Shown piece by piece: positions 18,112-27,174 of a DNA stretch of 64,000 nt (within the stretch, counting starts at the first letter, position 1; each line of letters begins with the position of its first letter). Source of the DNA: Lysinibacillus agricola (GTDB taxonomy: Bacteria > Bacillota > Bacilli > Bacillales_A > Planococcaceae); the NCBI RefSeq assembly GCF_016638705.1, contig NZ_CP067341.1, positions 1,615,501 to 1,679,500 on the forward strand, read 5' to 3'. Below the pieces are notes generated by a model. The model was given only the letters and a program-made list of their open reading frames with translations. It was not told where the DNA came from and did not search any database. Made by a program: the position numbers and the translations under genes.

Positions 18112-18972
18112 TTAGTGGATATCACGTTTTTTGAAGTTACCACCGCGTACCTCTGAAACATCAGAAATGACTACAAAAGCACTTTCATCGATATCTTTAA
18201 TAATCGAAACAAGCTTATTTTCTTCCATACGGTTAATAACACAGTTTAAAATTTCAGTTGGTTCATTGGAAAAACCGCCACGCCCATGCGTATAAGTAAC
18301 ACCACGTCCTAAACGAGCTTGAATAGCATCACCAATCTCTTCTGATTTTCCACTAACAACACGGACATCTTTTGATTTTTCTAAACCAACTTGAATAATA
18401 TCAATCACGTTTTTCGCAATATAATATGTTAAAGCTGAGTATAATGCGCTCTCTAAGCCAAAAATAAAGCTTGCCCCTAAGAAAATAAAGGCATTAATAA
18501 ATAATATAATATCCCCGACTGAAAACGGAATCTTACGTGATAGTAACACGGCTAAAACCTCAGAGCCATCCAAAGCGCCACCGTTACGTAAGACAATCCC
18601 AATCCCAACACCTAGTAGCATACCACCAGATAAAACAATTAATAACGGATCATTTGGACCTAAAATTGTTTTAACATCATGCATAAGCACTGTGGAAATA
18701 GATAGAGCTGCAATCCCAGCAGTACTCATCAATGCAAAAGTTTTACCTACTTGTTTGTAGCCAATATAAATAAACGGAATGTTTAATACAAAGAGCAGTA
18801 CGCCTAATGGAATACCAAAGAGGTGTGCGCCCATAATACTAAGCCCCGTTACGCCACCATCAATGACATCGTTCGGTATCAATACCGCCTCTAGTCCGTA
18901 TGCTGCGATGATAGCACCAATAATAATCATAATAAATTTTCGTGTGTTTTCAACTGACTTTCTTCTTTTCAT
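18112..18972 (-). CDS. YitT family membrane protein (DUF161/DUF2179)
   Basis: A 286-residue protein with five or six membrane spans in the first 190 residues (AAYGLEAVLIPNDVIDGGVTG is the family signature, about residues 18-40) and a cytosolic DUF2179 domain at the C-terminus (VTYTHGRGGFS and VISDVSEVRGG). YitT proteins are widespread in Firmicutes; a transport role is suspected but not proven. Monocistronic with a strong terminator. The next gene on the same strand, a HTH regulator, ends 34 bases upstream of its start and faces the other way relative to the ABC operon. Confidence 0.9.
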   Translation of the reverse strand: MKRRKSVENTRKFIMIIIGAIIAAYGLEAVLIPNDVIDGGVTGLSIMGAHLFGIPLGVLLFVLNIPFIYIGYKQVGKTFALMSTAGIAALSISTVLMHDVKTILGPNDPLLIVLSGGMLLGVGIGIVLRNGGALDGSEVLAVLLSRKIPFSVGDIILFINAFIFLGASFIFGLESALYSALTYYIAKNVIDIIQVGLEKSKDVRVVSGKSEEIGDAIQARLGRGVTYTHGRGGFSNEPTEILNCVINRMEENKLVSIIKDIDESAFVVISDVSEVRGGNFKKRDIH

Positions 18973-19006
18973 AAATCTTCTCCATTTCTTTACGTAAAAA
19001 TAATAC

Positions 19007-19546
19007 TTAAGGTTTTGGAATAATATTTATAGCTATTGTTTTTGTCTCAGTCTCATTGCTTGAGTCGGCCATATTATAGTATTTATTTATTAAATCGTTT
19101 AATTCATTTTCAAAGTTCTTGAATTGATCCTTCGTTAACTTAAAATCAATAAGCGAAAAAGTTGCTAAATCTGCAAGTCTTTCTTCTTCATCAAGTGAAT
19201 CTAAATAGTTTTGATATTGAGATAGCAAAGCTAATTGATAGTAGGAAACGTAATTTAATTTTTGTTTGATTGTTAGTTGTGTCCAATCCTCCTTACTAAG
19301 TTTTGCTGCTCCTTCATTTACTGCATAAAATTTTTCTGTAACAGAACGTATTTTTCGCTCTTTCACAATTTTTATGATGTTTTCATCTGCTAAAATTTGG
19401 ATGTGACGATACAAGGTAGCTTGAGGTACATCCTTTATGATTGAAATCATCTCCAAAGTACTTATGCCTTCTTCTTTAGTGTGCATGAGAGCTTGTAAAA
19501 TTTTCATTCTCACAGGGTGCATTAAAACTTCTGCTTTATTCCGCAT
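19007..19546 (-). CDS. ArsR-like winged-helix transcriptional regulator
   Basis: A 179-residue protein. Residues 5-70 form a winged HTH (MHPVRMKILQALMHTKE and TLYRHIQILADENIIK) of the ArsR/PadR-like kind; the remaining helical part may dimerise or sense a ligand. GGAGGA precedes the ATG. There are no cysteine pairs for metal sensing. It is divergent from the PLDc_N/ABC operon at 19723-24354 and may regulate it, or it may be co-transcribed with YitT downstream. Confidence 0.8.
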   Translation of the reverse strand: MRNKAEVLMHPVRMKILQALMHTKEEGISTLEMISIIKDVPQATLYRHIQILADENIIKIVKERKIRSVTEKFYAVNEGAAKLSKEDWTQLTIKQKLNYVSYYQLALLSQYQNYLDSLDEEERLADLATFSLIDFKLTKDQFKNFENELNDLINKYYNMADSSNETETKTIAINIIPKP

Positions 19547-19682
19547 AAAACGATCCTCCTATCAGATGGAATCAAGGGAAGCAATCAAATGTTATCAATA
19601 TGAGAACATTCTCAAAAAATATACTATAGAATTTTTAAAAGGATGTACAGTAAAAAGGTAATGAAATTTTTTACATCTTTTG

Positions 19683-19706
19683 TTATCATTATTGATAATG
19701 ATAATG
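19683..19706. promoter_or_regulatory. Putative Fur box
   Basis: Four consecutive Fur-type hexamers: TTATCA, TTATTG, ATAATG and ATAATG, centred on ATCATTATTGATAATGAT, a near-perfect dyad. It sits about 17 bases before the start codon of the PLDc_N gene. Iron control of this ABC operon is not expected from its products, so the site needs testing. Confidence 0.5.
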
Positions 19707-19722
19707 AATGGAGGTTTTAGGA

Positions 19723-19974
19723 ATGAAATTACACTATGGTTTTGATGATTTAAGCCAACTAGATTGGGCAAGCATACTGCCAATCATTTTGCCGTTGATA
19801 TTCGTTGGACTTGTTCTAATCATTGTTGCTTTATTCGATTTATATCGGCACCGAGATACGCGGGAAAACATACTGATGTGGACAATTATTATTTTGTTCT
19901 GTAACTCAATTGGTTCTGTTCTTTACTTCATTATTGGTAGGAAGGATGTAAATAAACGTGCGCTTAGAGATTAA
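19723..19974 (+). CDS. PLDc_N domain small membrane protein
   Basis: An 83-residue protein with two membrane helices and the cytosolic motif of the PLDc_N (phospholipase D nuclease N-terminal) family (NSIGSVLYFIIGRKD). In Bacillus such proteins accompany ABC exporters (for example the Yxl proteins of the SigY operon). I use the ATG at 19723 with GGAGG 8 bases upstream. It overlaps the following ATPase gene by 17 bases, so it belongs to the same operon. Confidence 0.85.
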   Translation: MKLHYGFDDLSQLDWASILPIILPLIFVGLVLIIVALFDLYRHRDTRENILMWTIIILFCNSIGSVLYFIIGRKDVNKRALRD

Positions 19975-20860
19975 ACATATTACGAAAAAGTTTAAACAAA
20001 AAACAGCCGTGAATGATTTTTCTATGGTCATTGATGTTAATGAGTGTGTTGGGTTAATTGGACCAAATGGGGCGGGGAAATCCACGTTAATTCAAATCAT
20101 TGCCGACATTCTGTGTGCAGATGAAGGGAAAATTCTTCTTGATGGTCAGAAGATTTCATCTATGAAAAATCAAATTGGTTACTTACCTCAGTATCCTAAT
20201 TTTTTCTCTTGGATGACAGCATTTGAAACATTGTCCTTTATGGGAACACTTTCAGGCATAGCAAAAAATGAATTGCAGAAAGAAATTCCATTACTTTTAG
20301 ATAAGGTAGGCTTAGGGAAAGAAGCACATCTCCATGTCGGGACATTTTCAGGTGGTATGAAGCAACGTCTTGGCATCGCACAAGCATTATTGCATAAGCC
20401 AACTTTAATGATTATGGATGAACCGGTATCAGCTCTAGATCCAATAGGGAGAAGAGAAGTGTTAAATCTATTAAAAGAGATAAAAAAAGAAACGACCATT
20501 TTATTGTCAACGCACATATTGAGCGATGCGGAGGAAATTTGTGAGCGCTTTGTGATGATTAAAAATGGTCACAAAATAGAAGATGCTACAAAATCAGAGT
20601 TGCTTAAGCGCCATCAAGAATCAGCTATCTTTTTAATGATTCAAAAAGCAGATTTTCACTGGTTAACAATGGTTGAACATTTACCCTATGTGAAGAAAAT
20701 CGAAAGCTGTGGAGATGGCTTCAAAATACACGTTGAAAATTTGGGAACAGATGCGAATCGCCTAATACAGCATGGACTGGATTCAAAAGTGATGTTTACT
20801 AAATTAGAAGTAGGTATTCAGGACAATCTAGAAGAAATATTTTTGGAATTGGTGGTGTAA
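19958..20860 (+). CDS. ABC transporter ATP-binding protein
   Basis: A 300-residue ATPase with GTG start (GAAGGATG upstream). Walker A GPNGAGKST near residue 34, signature TFSGGMKQR near residue 129, Walker B LMIMDEPVSALDP, H-loop STHILSD. The C-terminal extension is typical of YxlF/BcrA-type export ATPases. Together with the PLDc_N protein before it and the permease after it, it resembles the yxlEFG arrangement of Bacillus. The transported molecule is not known. Confidence 0.9.
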   Translation: MRLEIKHITKKFKQKTAVNDFSMVIDVNECVGLIGPNGAGKSTLIQIIADILCADEGKILLDGQKISSMKNQIGYLPQYPNFFSWMTAFETLSFMGTLSGIAKNELQKEIPLLLDKVGLGKEAHLHVGTFSGGMKQRLGIAQALLHKPTLMIMDEPVSALDPIGRREVLNLLKEIKKETTILLSTHILSDAEEICERFVMIKNGHKIEDATKSELLKRHQESAIFLMIQKADFHWLTMVEHLPYVKKIESCGDGFKIHVENLGTDANRLIQHGLDSKVMFTKLEVGIQDNLEEIFLELVV

Positions 20861-20864
20861 GAGA

Positions 20865-21644
20865 ATGAGTGCTTTTATTGCATTGAGCAAAAAAGAAGTA
20901 CATCAAATGGCAAGGGAGTTTAAAATATTGTGGCTCCCCATCGTATTTATTTTACTAGGGCTAACACAACCGATTATGATGTATTATTTACCTGTTATTT
21001 TACAATCAGCTGGTGGTGTTCAAGGTATAATAATTGATCCTACGATGGCAAAGCCTGAAGGACAGGAGGTACTTGCCTCAACATTAAATTCACAGTTTGA
21101 TCAGCTCGGCATTATTATTTTGGTCGTTGCCACTATGAGTATTATTCAAGGAGAGAAAGCAAATGGCATGATGGCATTTATCCTAACAAGACCAGTATCA
21201 ATATCATCCTATTTAAATAGTAAAATTATTATCCATTATATATTGGCTGTTATATGTATAGCTCTTGGCTATGCAGTGTCCTATGGCTATTCGGCGTATT
21301 TATTTACTACTGTTCCTATGACACAAGCTATGTGGGCTTTAGCATTTTATTGTGTTTGGCTGTTATTTATCATAACGTTTGTTGCAATGATGAGTACATT
21401 TTTTAATAGTCCTGCATTTATTGCACTAATAAGTATCGTTGTCCTATTAATATGTCGCTTTATTACTGGGCTACATCCATTCATAGACGTTGTGAATCCT
21501 GCTAGTAATAGTATGTATGCAACAAATATTCTGATGACAGGTGACATTGGGACTTGGTATGGCATCAATATTGTAGTTACGGTGCTGTTGGTTTTATTGA
21601 TGATCATTACCATGCAAAGTTTCATTGCGAAAAAGAAATTTTAA
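20865..21644 (+). CDS. ABC-2 type transporter permease
   Basis: A 259-residue permease with six predicted spans and a large loop after the first. It starts 4 bases after the ATPase gene ends, preceded by a GTAAGAG site, and is the membrane partner of the protein encoded at 19958-20860 (YxlG-like position). The sequence IMIIQGEKANGMMAFILTRPVS-like stretch near residue 90, just before the second span, is characteristic of the ABC2_membrane group involved in export. Confidence 0.85.
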   Translation: MSAFIALSKKEVHQMAREFKILWLPIVFILLGLTQPIMMYYLPVILQSAGGVQGIIIDPTMAKPEGQEVLASTLNSQFDQLGIIILVVATMSIIQGEKANGMMAFILTRPVSISSYLNSKIIIHYILAVICIALGYAVSYGYSAYLFTTVPMTQAMWALAFYCVWLLFIITFVAMMSTFFNSPAFIALISIVVLLICRFITGLHPFIDVVNPASNSMYATNILMTGDIGTWYGINIVVTVLLVLLMIITMQSFIAKKKF

Positions 21645-21663
21645 ATGAAATTAGGTGAAAAAA

Positions 21664-22365
21664 TTGTTATCGATACAAAATTTACAGAAATCGTATGGCC
21701 AGCATGAGGTTTTAAAAGGAGTAGAGTTAACAATAGAAAAGGGAGAAATACTGGCGTTTGTTGGGGGGAATGGTGCAGGTAAAACAACGACATTAAATTG
21801 TATTGCTGGACTAGTAGAACAAAATTGCGGGGGAATTATGATTAATAATGTTTCGAAATCGCAATCGCTCGAATATAAAAAGCAATTTTATTTTATACCC
21901 GATACGATTCATGTATTTCCAAATATAGCTGCATATGATTGGATACATTTTGTTTTGAAGCTATATGAAAAGACTGATAATGAAAAACTACAAAACTTTA
22001 TTAGCGTCTTTGGTATGGAAAAAAGTATATATAAACCTATGGGAACGTATTCTTATGGAATGCTTCATAAGATAGCGTTGATTACTGCTTTTACAATTAG
22101 TCCGCCTATCCTTATTATGGATGAACCGTTAAATGGCCTAGACCCACTTGCTGTCGTTGCTTTTAAAAATTGTATGAAAGAGTATGTTGAAAAGGGTGGG
22201 ACCGTTCTCTTTTCCACTCATTTATTAGACGTTGCTGAGAAAATTTGTCAATCTATTTCGTTTTTAAAAGATGGAAAGATTGTCTTACATGAGCGTGTTG
22301 AGAACTTGCTAGTCGATGGGAGCTTAGAAACTATTTTTATGGAGAAACAAGCAAATGAAGGATAA
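21664..22365 (+). CDS. ABC transporter ATP-binding protein
   Basis: About 233 residues; a second ATPase in the operon. Walker A is GGNGAGKTT near residue 35; the signature is weak (YSYGMLHK replaces LSGGQ); Walker B is LIMDEPLNGLDP; H-loop STHLLDV. I prefer the TTG at 21664, preceded by AGGTGA at 7 bases, over the GTG at 21655, which overlaps that site. It overlaps the next gene by 11 bases and so pairs with the large membrane protein downstream. Confidence 0.85.
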   Translation: MLSIQNLQKSYGQHEVLKGVELTIEKGEILAFVGGNGAGKTTTLNCIAGLVEQNCGGIMINNVSKSQSLEYKKQFYFIPDTIHVFPNIAAYDWIHFVLKLYEKTDNEKLQNFISVFGMEKSIYKPMGTYSYGMLHKIALITAFTISPPILIMDEPLNGLDPLAVVAFKNCMKEYVEKGGTVLFSTHLLDVAEKICQSISFLKDGKIVLHERVENLLVDGSLETIFMEKQANEG

Positions 22366-23935
22366 TATACAATTAATCAAATTCTTTTTAACATCTTTTT
22401 ATGCAAAGCCAAAGCAGCCAGTAATTCAAGTACTCCTAATTATTGCATTTATTTATCTAGCGGTTCAGTATTTTGTACTTACTTTCACTATCTATTTCAT
22501 AGCGACCCCAGAGGAGTATTTATTTTACAATGTTCTTCTTTCAAATGGTGTGACCTATTTATTGATTTCGTATTTTGCTATTTCAGTAGTGTTTAGTCAA
22601 AGTGATTTTGCTATATTTGCTCATTTACCTATTTCTGCGAAGAAGGTTGTCATATCGAAAATTATAAGTGGGGTAACGTTACCGATAATGGCGGTAAGTA
22701 TTTTATCAATACCTACATTTTTCATATTCCTGATAGAGTTTAAGCTAGGTGTTGCTATAAAATCACTTTTACTTTTACTTGTCATGAACGTTTTAATTGT
22801 ACTGTTCCTTCTATTTGTATTGTCCATTTTGAATCATTTTCGCAGTATGTTTAGTAACACATCCGTATATCTACTTGTTAGGATGACGCTTATAGTAGGT
22901 ATTGGAATAAGCCCAATACTGTACTTTCTCATAAAAAATTATCATGCAATGAGCACTGTTTTAGTGAAATTAGATGTTTCAACCATATCATCCTTAAGTG
23001 CTTCAATTTCTGATTTTCTAGAAATAGGTTATCGTTTTGCAATGCAACAGTCATTGGTAGAGACACTTTTGTCATTAAATTCGGCGATAAGTTTTATCTC
23101 GTTATTCGCACTATGTTATGTATTGTTTAAAGCAACTATTAAAATGATTGCATCTAAGTATTATGAACATGGCATGCTTGTCAGCAGAATAGAAAAAACG
23201 ACTAAAGTTTGGGGGAGAGATATTCAAAGCAGCTTGGTCAATTATTTGCAGCGTGAATATTGGATTATTCAATCTGAACCGTACTTTAAAATGCAAGCTA
23301 TTCTTGGGATAATCTTAACGCCAATTTGTACAATCATTTTTTTAATTCTCTTACAGATGAATATGATAAAGGCGGAATGGATTGTAAACAATGAATCTTT
23401 TCTATTTGCCTATATGGTTTTGTTGATGAGTTGTATGAACAATATTAGTGGGACACCCTATTCAAGAGAGGGAAAATACTATGCATCTAGCATGACATTG
23501 CCATTTGATCCACAAAAAATTTACATGGCAAAAATTATGACTTCATCATGCATCGGTATAATATCAGTTGTAATAAGCTATATCATTTACATGCTTTTTG
23601 GTAGAGGCGATATTATTACGGGACTACATTTATTGATTACATTACTATTAGTCATTACGTATAATTTAATGTCCCCGCTTTATGATAGAAGGCTTCCTTT
23701 ACTTGAATGGTCTAATCCATCGGAGGCAATAAAATCAAATCCTACAGTATTAATAAGCCTGTTATATGGATTACCATTATTGATTGTCATCGGACTTCTT
23801 CACTTTAGCTTGCTATCTTTCAATGTTTCTCCGTCGATTTCGGTAGCAATTATTTTGATTATTGTAATACTATGTGCAATCACATTAATTTACAAAATAT
23901 TTAATAGAAAGAATTTGGAATGCTCTTCACCATAA
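22355..23935 (+). CDS. Large ABC transporter membrane protein
   Basis: A 526-residue protein with about 12 hydrophobic segments and no soluble domain, fitting the large single-chain ABC exporter permeases found beside GntR (YtrA-like) regulators in Firmicutes. It overlaps the ATPase gene upstream, indicating coupling. A short amphipathic start precedes the first span near residue 25. The substrate is unknown; comparable operons respond to cell-wall antibiotics, so lipid II-directed peptide export or sensing is one possibility. Confidence 0.75.
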   Translation: MKDNIQLIKFFLTSFYAKPKQPVIQVLLIIAFIYLAVQYFVLTFTIYFIATPEEYLFYNVLLSNGVTYLLISYFAISVVFSQSDFAIFAHLPISAKKVVISKIISGVTLPIMAVSILSIPTFFIFLIEFKLGVAIKSLLLLLVMNVLIVLFLLFVLSILNHFRSMFSNTSVYLLVRMTLIVGIGISPILYFLIKNYHAMSTVLVKLDVSTISSLSASISDFLEIGYRFAMQQSLVETLLSLNSAISFISLFALCYVLFKATIKMIASKYYEHGMLVSRIEKTTKVWGRDIQSSLVNYLQREYWIIQSEPYFKMQAILGIILTPICTIIFLILLQMNMIKAEWIVNNESFLFAYMVLLMSCMNNISGTPYSREGKYYASSMTLPFDPQKIYMAKIMTSSCIGIISVVISYIIYMLFGRGDIITGLHLLITLLLVITYNLMSPLYDRRLPLLEWSNPSEAIKSNPTVLISLLYGLPLLIVIGLLHFSLLSFNVSPSISVAIILIIVILCAITLIYKIFNRKNLECSSP

Positions 23936-23973
23936 CTTCTGGCGATGAGCCATATGAAAGGATACGTGAACAA

Positions 23974-24354
23974 TTGAATGTGAAAATAGATCCAATGAGT
24001 AATATTCCTTTTTATCAGCAGTTAACCCAGCAACTACTTTGTGAAATAGCGACAGGGAATTTGCAAAATGGTGACCCATTGCCCTCCATTCGTGATTTAG
24101 CAGCTGAAACAAACCTCAATCTCCATACCGTTCATAAAAGCTACAAGGAGCTTCAGAAGAAGGGAATAATCGCTATAAAACCTAACTCAAAAGCAATTGT
24201 TAAGAAAACTCCCGAAGCAAAGGGGATTGACCTTCAAGAAATTTCTATAAAAGTCGAACAAATAATATGTGAAGCTTATGTTTTAGGTATTAGCGAACAA
24301 CAACTGCAGCAGATGTTTCATAAGATTTTGCGAAAGTATTATACTGATTGTTAA
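23974..24354 (+). CDS. GntR family transcriptional regulator (YtrA-like)
   Basis: About 126 residues. Residues 10-75 form the GntR winged HTH (IATGNLQNGDPLPSIRDLAAET and LHTVHKSYKELQKKG); the short C-terminal helix pair is the YtrA type, without a ligand-binding domain. An in-frame ATG at 23920 would overlap the permease gene, but AAAGGA lies 11 bases before the TTG at 23974, where family members usually begin. Last gene of the 19723-24354 operon, so it is probably an autoregulator responding indirectly to antibiotic stress. Confidence 0.8.
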   Translation: MNVKIDPMSNIPFYQQLTQQLLCEIATGNLQNGDPLPSIRDLAAETNLNLHTVHKSYKELQKKGIIAIKPNSKAIVKKTPEAKGIDLQEISIKVEQIICEAYVLGISEQQLQQMFHKILRKYYTDC

Positions 24355-24360
24355 GAGAGA

Positions 24361-24400
24361 AAGAGATGACTTCTGCAATATACAGAAGCCATCTCTTACT
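24361..24400 (+). terminator. Terminator of the ABC-GntR operon
   Basis: AAGAGATG and CTTCTG pair with CAGAAG and CATCTCTT across a 7-base loop with one mismatch; directly after the stop codon. The T tract is short. Confidence 0.7.
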
Positions 24401-24416
24401 AATTAGAGTGTATTTT

Positions 24417-24444
24417 AATCAATTATGCCTTGGTATAATTGATT
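24417..24444. repeat. Short palindromic repeat of the ATTATGCC family
   Basis: AATCAATTAT and ATAATTGATT flank GCCTTGGT. The same palindrome, centred on CAATTATGCC, is found at 48488, 51437 and 57579. Confidence 0.55.
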
Positions 24445-24473
24445 AGCTTTATTTCTTACGCATAATTTTCTAA

Positions 24474-25418
24474 TCATTCTTCGTACTGCTTAATTAGTTC
24501 CCTTAGTTTACTTTGTATTTGTTCACGCACCACTTGTGGGCGCTTTAAGTTTGCCTCCATGCCTAGGCTAAGGAAGAAATGAACAGACCAAGATATAAAA
24601 GATGTGCTCATCTTTGTACGAATCGTACCTGAGCCGTCCTCATGTAGATTTATATATTGGGCTAACCATAAGTCTGATTGGCATCTTCTTACACCTTCCA
24701 ATGTTAAATCCACCTCCAATTCTAACATTTCATCCCCTTCTATTCTCATAATCCATGTCTTTATATGTTCCTCATCCATATTTAATTTCAGGTTTTGGTC
24801 TGCATCTAAGGAGAATCCCTTCACTCTATCCACCCGAAATACTCGATGATCTTTTGCAAAGAAACAGTAGGCTTGACAGTACCATAATCCATTCATCGTA
24901 TATATCCCAATTGGTTGAATAACCCTTTCTCGGCTTGAAGAAGCTTCGTACATCATTGTGATTACTCGTTGCTCCAAAGCTGCCTCAAGAAGTTCCTTTA
25001 AGAAAGGAACTTCCATCTCATGTGGGGGTATCCAAAATACAAGTCGTTGCTGCATACGTTCAATCTTTTGCTTAAGTTCACTCGACAGATAATGGAAAAA
25101 TTTATCCAATGCTGTATTTACTTCATTTTTGAAGGGGAGAGACTTGTAATTATGTAGAGATTGACAGGCAAAAAACAAGGCGATTGCCTCATATTCCGTA
25201 AAACTAATGGGTGGCAGTACCTTTTCCCGTAAAACGCGATATCCACCGTTTGGTCCTGTCTCTGAGTATAGTGGTACGCCAAGTTCACTTAACTCCATCA
25301 AATCGCGAATCATTGTTCGACGTGAAACACCACACTCATCTGCCATCTCCTGTATTGTAAACTTCTTACGTTCATTGACCTTCATTATAAGTTGAATAAG
25401 TCTCTGCGCTTTATGCAT
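24474..25418 (-). CDS. YafY-type HTH and WYL domain transcriptional regulator
   Basis: A 314-residue regulator. Residues 1-60 are an HTH_11 winged helix (IQEMADECGVSRRTMIRDL), 140-225 a WYL domain (RVIQPIGIYTMNGLWYCQAYC, with the WY pair shifted), then the WCX C-terminal extension. AAGGAGG precedes the ATG. WYL domains in PafBC and DriD bind single-stranded nucleic acid and activate DNA-repair genes. It is divergent from the 25663-28041 genes, which include a DNA alkylation repair protein, so a damage-response role is plausible. Confidence 0.9.
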   Translation of the reverse strand: MHKAQRLIQLIMKVNERKKFTIQEMADECGVSRRTMIRDLMELSELGVPLYSETGPNGGYRVLREKVLPPISFTEYEAIALFFACQSLHNYKSLPFKNEVNTALDKFFHYLSSELKQKIERMQQRLVFWIPPHEMEVPFLKELLEAALEQRVITMMYEASSSRERVIQPIGIYTMNGLWYCQAYCFFAKDHRVFRVDRVKGFSLDADQNLKLNMDEEHIKTWIMRIEGDEMLELEVDLTLEGVRRCQSDLWLAQYINLHEDGSGTIRTKMSTSFISWSVHFFLSLGMEANLKRPQVVREQIQSKLRELIKQYEE

Positions 25419-25662
25419 TGAGTAGTGCCTCCTTTATAAAATTTAATTAATAGTGACGATAGTTGGCACTATTATCACGTATATTTTAATTCGAAGTCAA
25501 TGTTAATGAAAAGTGGAGAATATGAATAGTAAGTTTTTAATTCTGAAAAGGCTTTACGTGCTTTCATAACATTGACTTTACACACGTTTTTTATCTTTAC
25601 ATTGGGGTATAAAAAGGATCAAAAAAACGTGAAAACAATTTTTAATAGAAGGAGATTTAAAA

Positions 25663-25986
25663 ATGAAATCAGAAAATCCAAAATACGTGATGGAAATTGT
25701 TTTATTTGAGCTGAAGGAGGGAACGGATACCCAACTTTTCTGTCAAGCAGCTGCACAACTTACTGAGGTACTGCAATTACAAATACCGGGATTTAAAGAA
25801 CGCACTTTGCTGCATACACAAGACGAAAGCCAATGGACGGATATTATTTATTGGGATAATATGGAAATGACATTAGGAGCGATGGAACAACTAAAGTCAG
25901 TACCGGTTTTTCAAACTTTTGTGTCGATGATTGATTCACGAGAGATTGTACAACGACATCTAATTCCAACTAATTTGAATATATAG
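25663..25986 (+). CDS. Dimeric alpha-beta barrel protein, hypothetical
   Basis: A 107-residue protein with the beta-alpha-beta pattern of ferredoxin-like dimeric barrel proteins (ABM or EthD-type), starting with VMEIVLFELKEGTD. No catalytic residues are evident. GAAGGAG precedes the ATG. It is the first of three same-strand genes and divergent from the WYL regulator at 24474-25418. Function not known; other members of this fold are monooxygenases, or bind small ligands. Confidence 0.65.
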   Translation: MKSENPKYVMEIVLFELKEGTDTQLFCQAAAQLTEVLQLQIPGFKERTLLHTQDESQWTDIIYWDNMEMTLGAMEQLKSVPVFQTFVSMIDSREIVQRHLIPTNLNI

Positions 25987-26056
25987 GGAATTTTGCGTAT
26001 AAGAACGTTTACTATTGATGAATTGTCCATAGCAAATAAAAGAAAGGAGTTGGAAC

Positions 26057-27151
26057 ATGTCTGATACATTTGCAGGAAGATATAATGAAGAATTCTTTTA
26101 CCATTTTACGGATGTTGTCAAACACAATTATCCTGATTTTGATTCGAATATGTTTCATAGCTTGATATACGATGAACATTGGGAACAGAAACAATTCAAA
26201 GAGCGAATCCGACATATAAGTACTTCTTTACGTATGACTTTACCTAATTCTTATAGGGATGCAATTTCTATTTTGATCCAAATAGCTCCTCAATGTTGTG
26301 GAGTTGAATACTTGTTCTTTCCTGATTTTGTAGAAGTAAATGGACTTGACGATTGGACAACTTCTATTACGGCACTTGAGAGGTTTACGTCTTTTTCCAG
26401 TTCTGAATTTGCTGTTCGCCCGTTTATATTAAAAGATTCCCAAAGAATGATGGATCAGATGCTAAAATGGGCCAGTCATCCAGAACCTCATATCAGACGC
26501 TTAGCAAGCGAGGGTTGTCGTCCTAGATTACCTTGGGCTACGGCTTTAAACATATTTAAAGCTGACCCAATGCCAATTGTGCATATATTAGAACAACTAA
26601 AGCGTGATACTTCGGCCTATGTACAGAAAAGCGTTGCTAATAATCTGAATGATATTTCGAAAGATAATCCGGAACTAGTCAAAAAGCTCGCACGTGATTG
26701 GTACGGAGAGAATCCAAACACTGATTGGATAATTAAACATGGATGTCGCAGTTTGCTGCGAAAAAGTGATCCAGATATGCTTTACTTGTTCGGCTTTGAA
26801 AATTCTCCAGATGTGACGGTAAGTAATTTTTCACTGGACAAGGAAACGTTAAAGATTGGTCAAACTCTCAACTTTTCTTTTTCAATTCGTGCCAACACCT
26901 CTGTATCTCAGAAGTTACGAGTTGAATATGCTATTGATTTCGTCAAAGCCAATCGTAGAACCACGAGAAAGCAATTCAAGATAGCGGAACGAAACTACGA
27001 TAAAGAAGATTGGCAATATGTACGAAGTCATCATTTTAAAGACTTAACAGTCCGCAAACATTATCCAGGCAAACACCAGTTATCCATCATTGTTAACGGT
27101 AAAGAACTAGCTACAACGAATTTTTACGTAACCGAAATCACAGAGTCTTAA
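26057..27151 (+). CDS. alkC: DNA alkylation repair protein, AlkC-like with Ig-like domain
   Basis: A 364-residue protein. The N-terminal 255 residues are HEAT-like repeats of the AlkC/AlkD DNA glycosylase superfamily; LASEGCRPRLPWA near residue 155 is the AlkC signature. Residues about 260-360 look like the Ig-like beta domain found in the longer AlkC subfamily. These enzymes remove 3-methyladenine and related cationic lesions without base flipping. AAAGGAG precedes the ATG. It lies between a ferredoxin-fold protein and an oxidoreductase, across from a WYL regulator. Confidence 0.85.
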   Translation: MSDTFAGRYNEEFFYHFTDVVKHNYPDFDSNMFHSLIYDEHWEQKQFKERIRHISTSLRMTLPNSYRDAISILIQIAPQCCGVEYLFFPDFVEVNGLDDWTTSITALERFTSFSSSEFAVRPFILKDSQRMMDQMLKWASHPEPHIRRLASEGCRPRLPWATALNIFKADPMPIVHILEQLKRDTSAYVQKSVANNLNDISKDNPELVKKLARDWYGENPNTDWIIKHGCRSLLRKSDPDMLYLFGFENSPDVTVSNFSLDKETLKIGQTLNFSFSIRANTSVSQKLRVEYAIDFVKANRRTTRKQFKIAERNYDKEDWQYVRSHHFKDLTVRKHYPGKHQLSIIVNGKELATTNFYVTEITES

Positions 27152-27174
27152 TAAAATGACATGGAGGAAATAAT

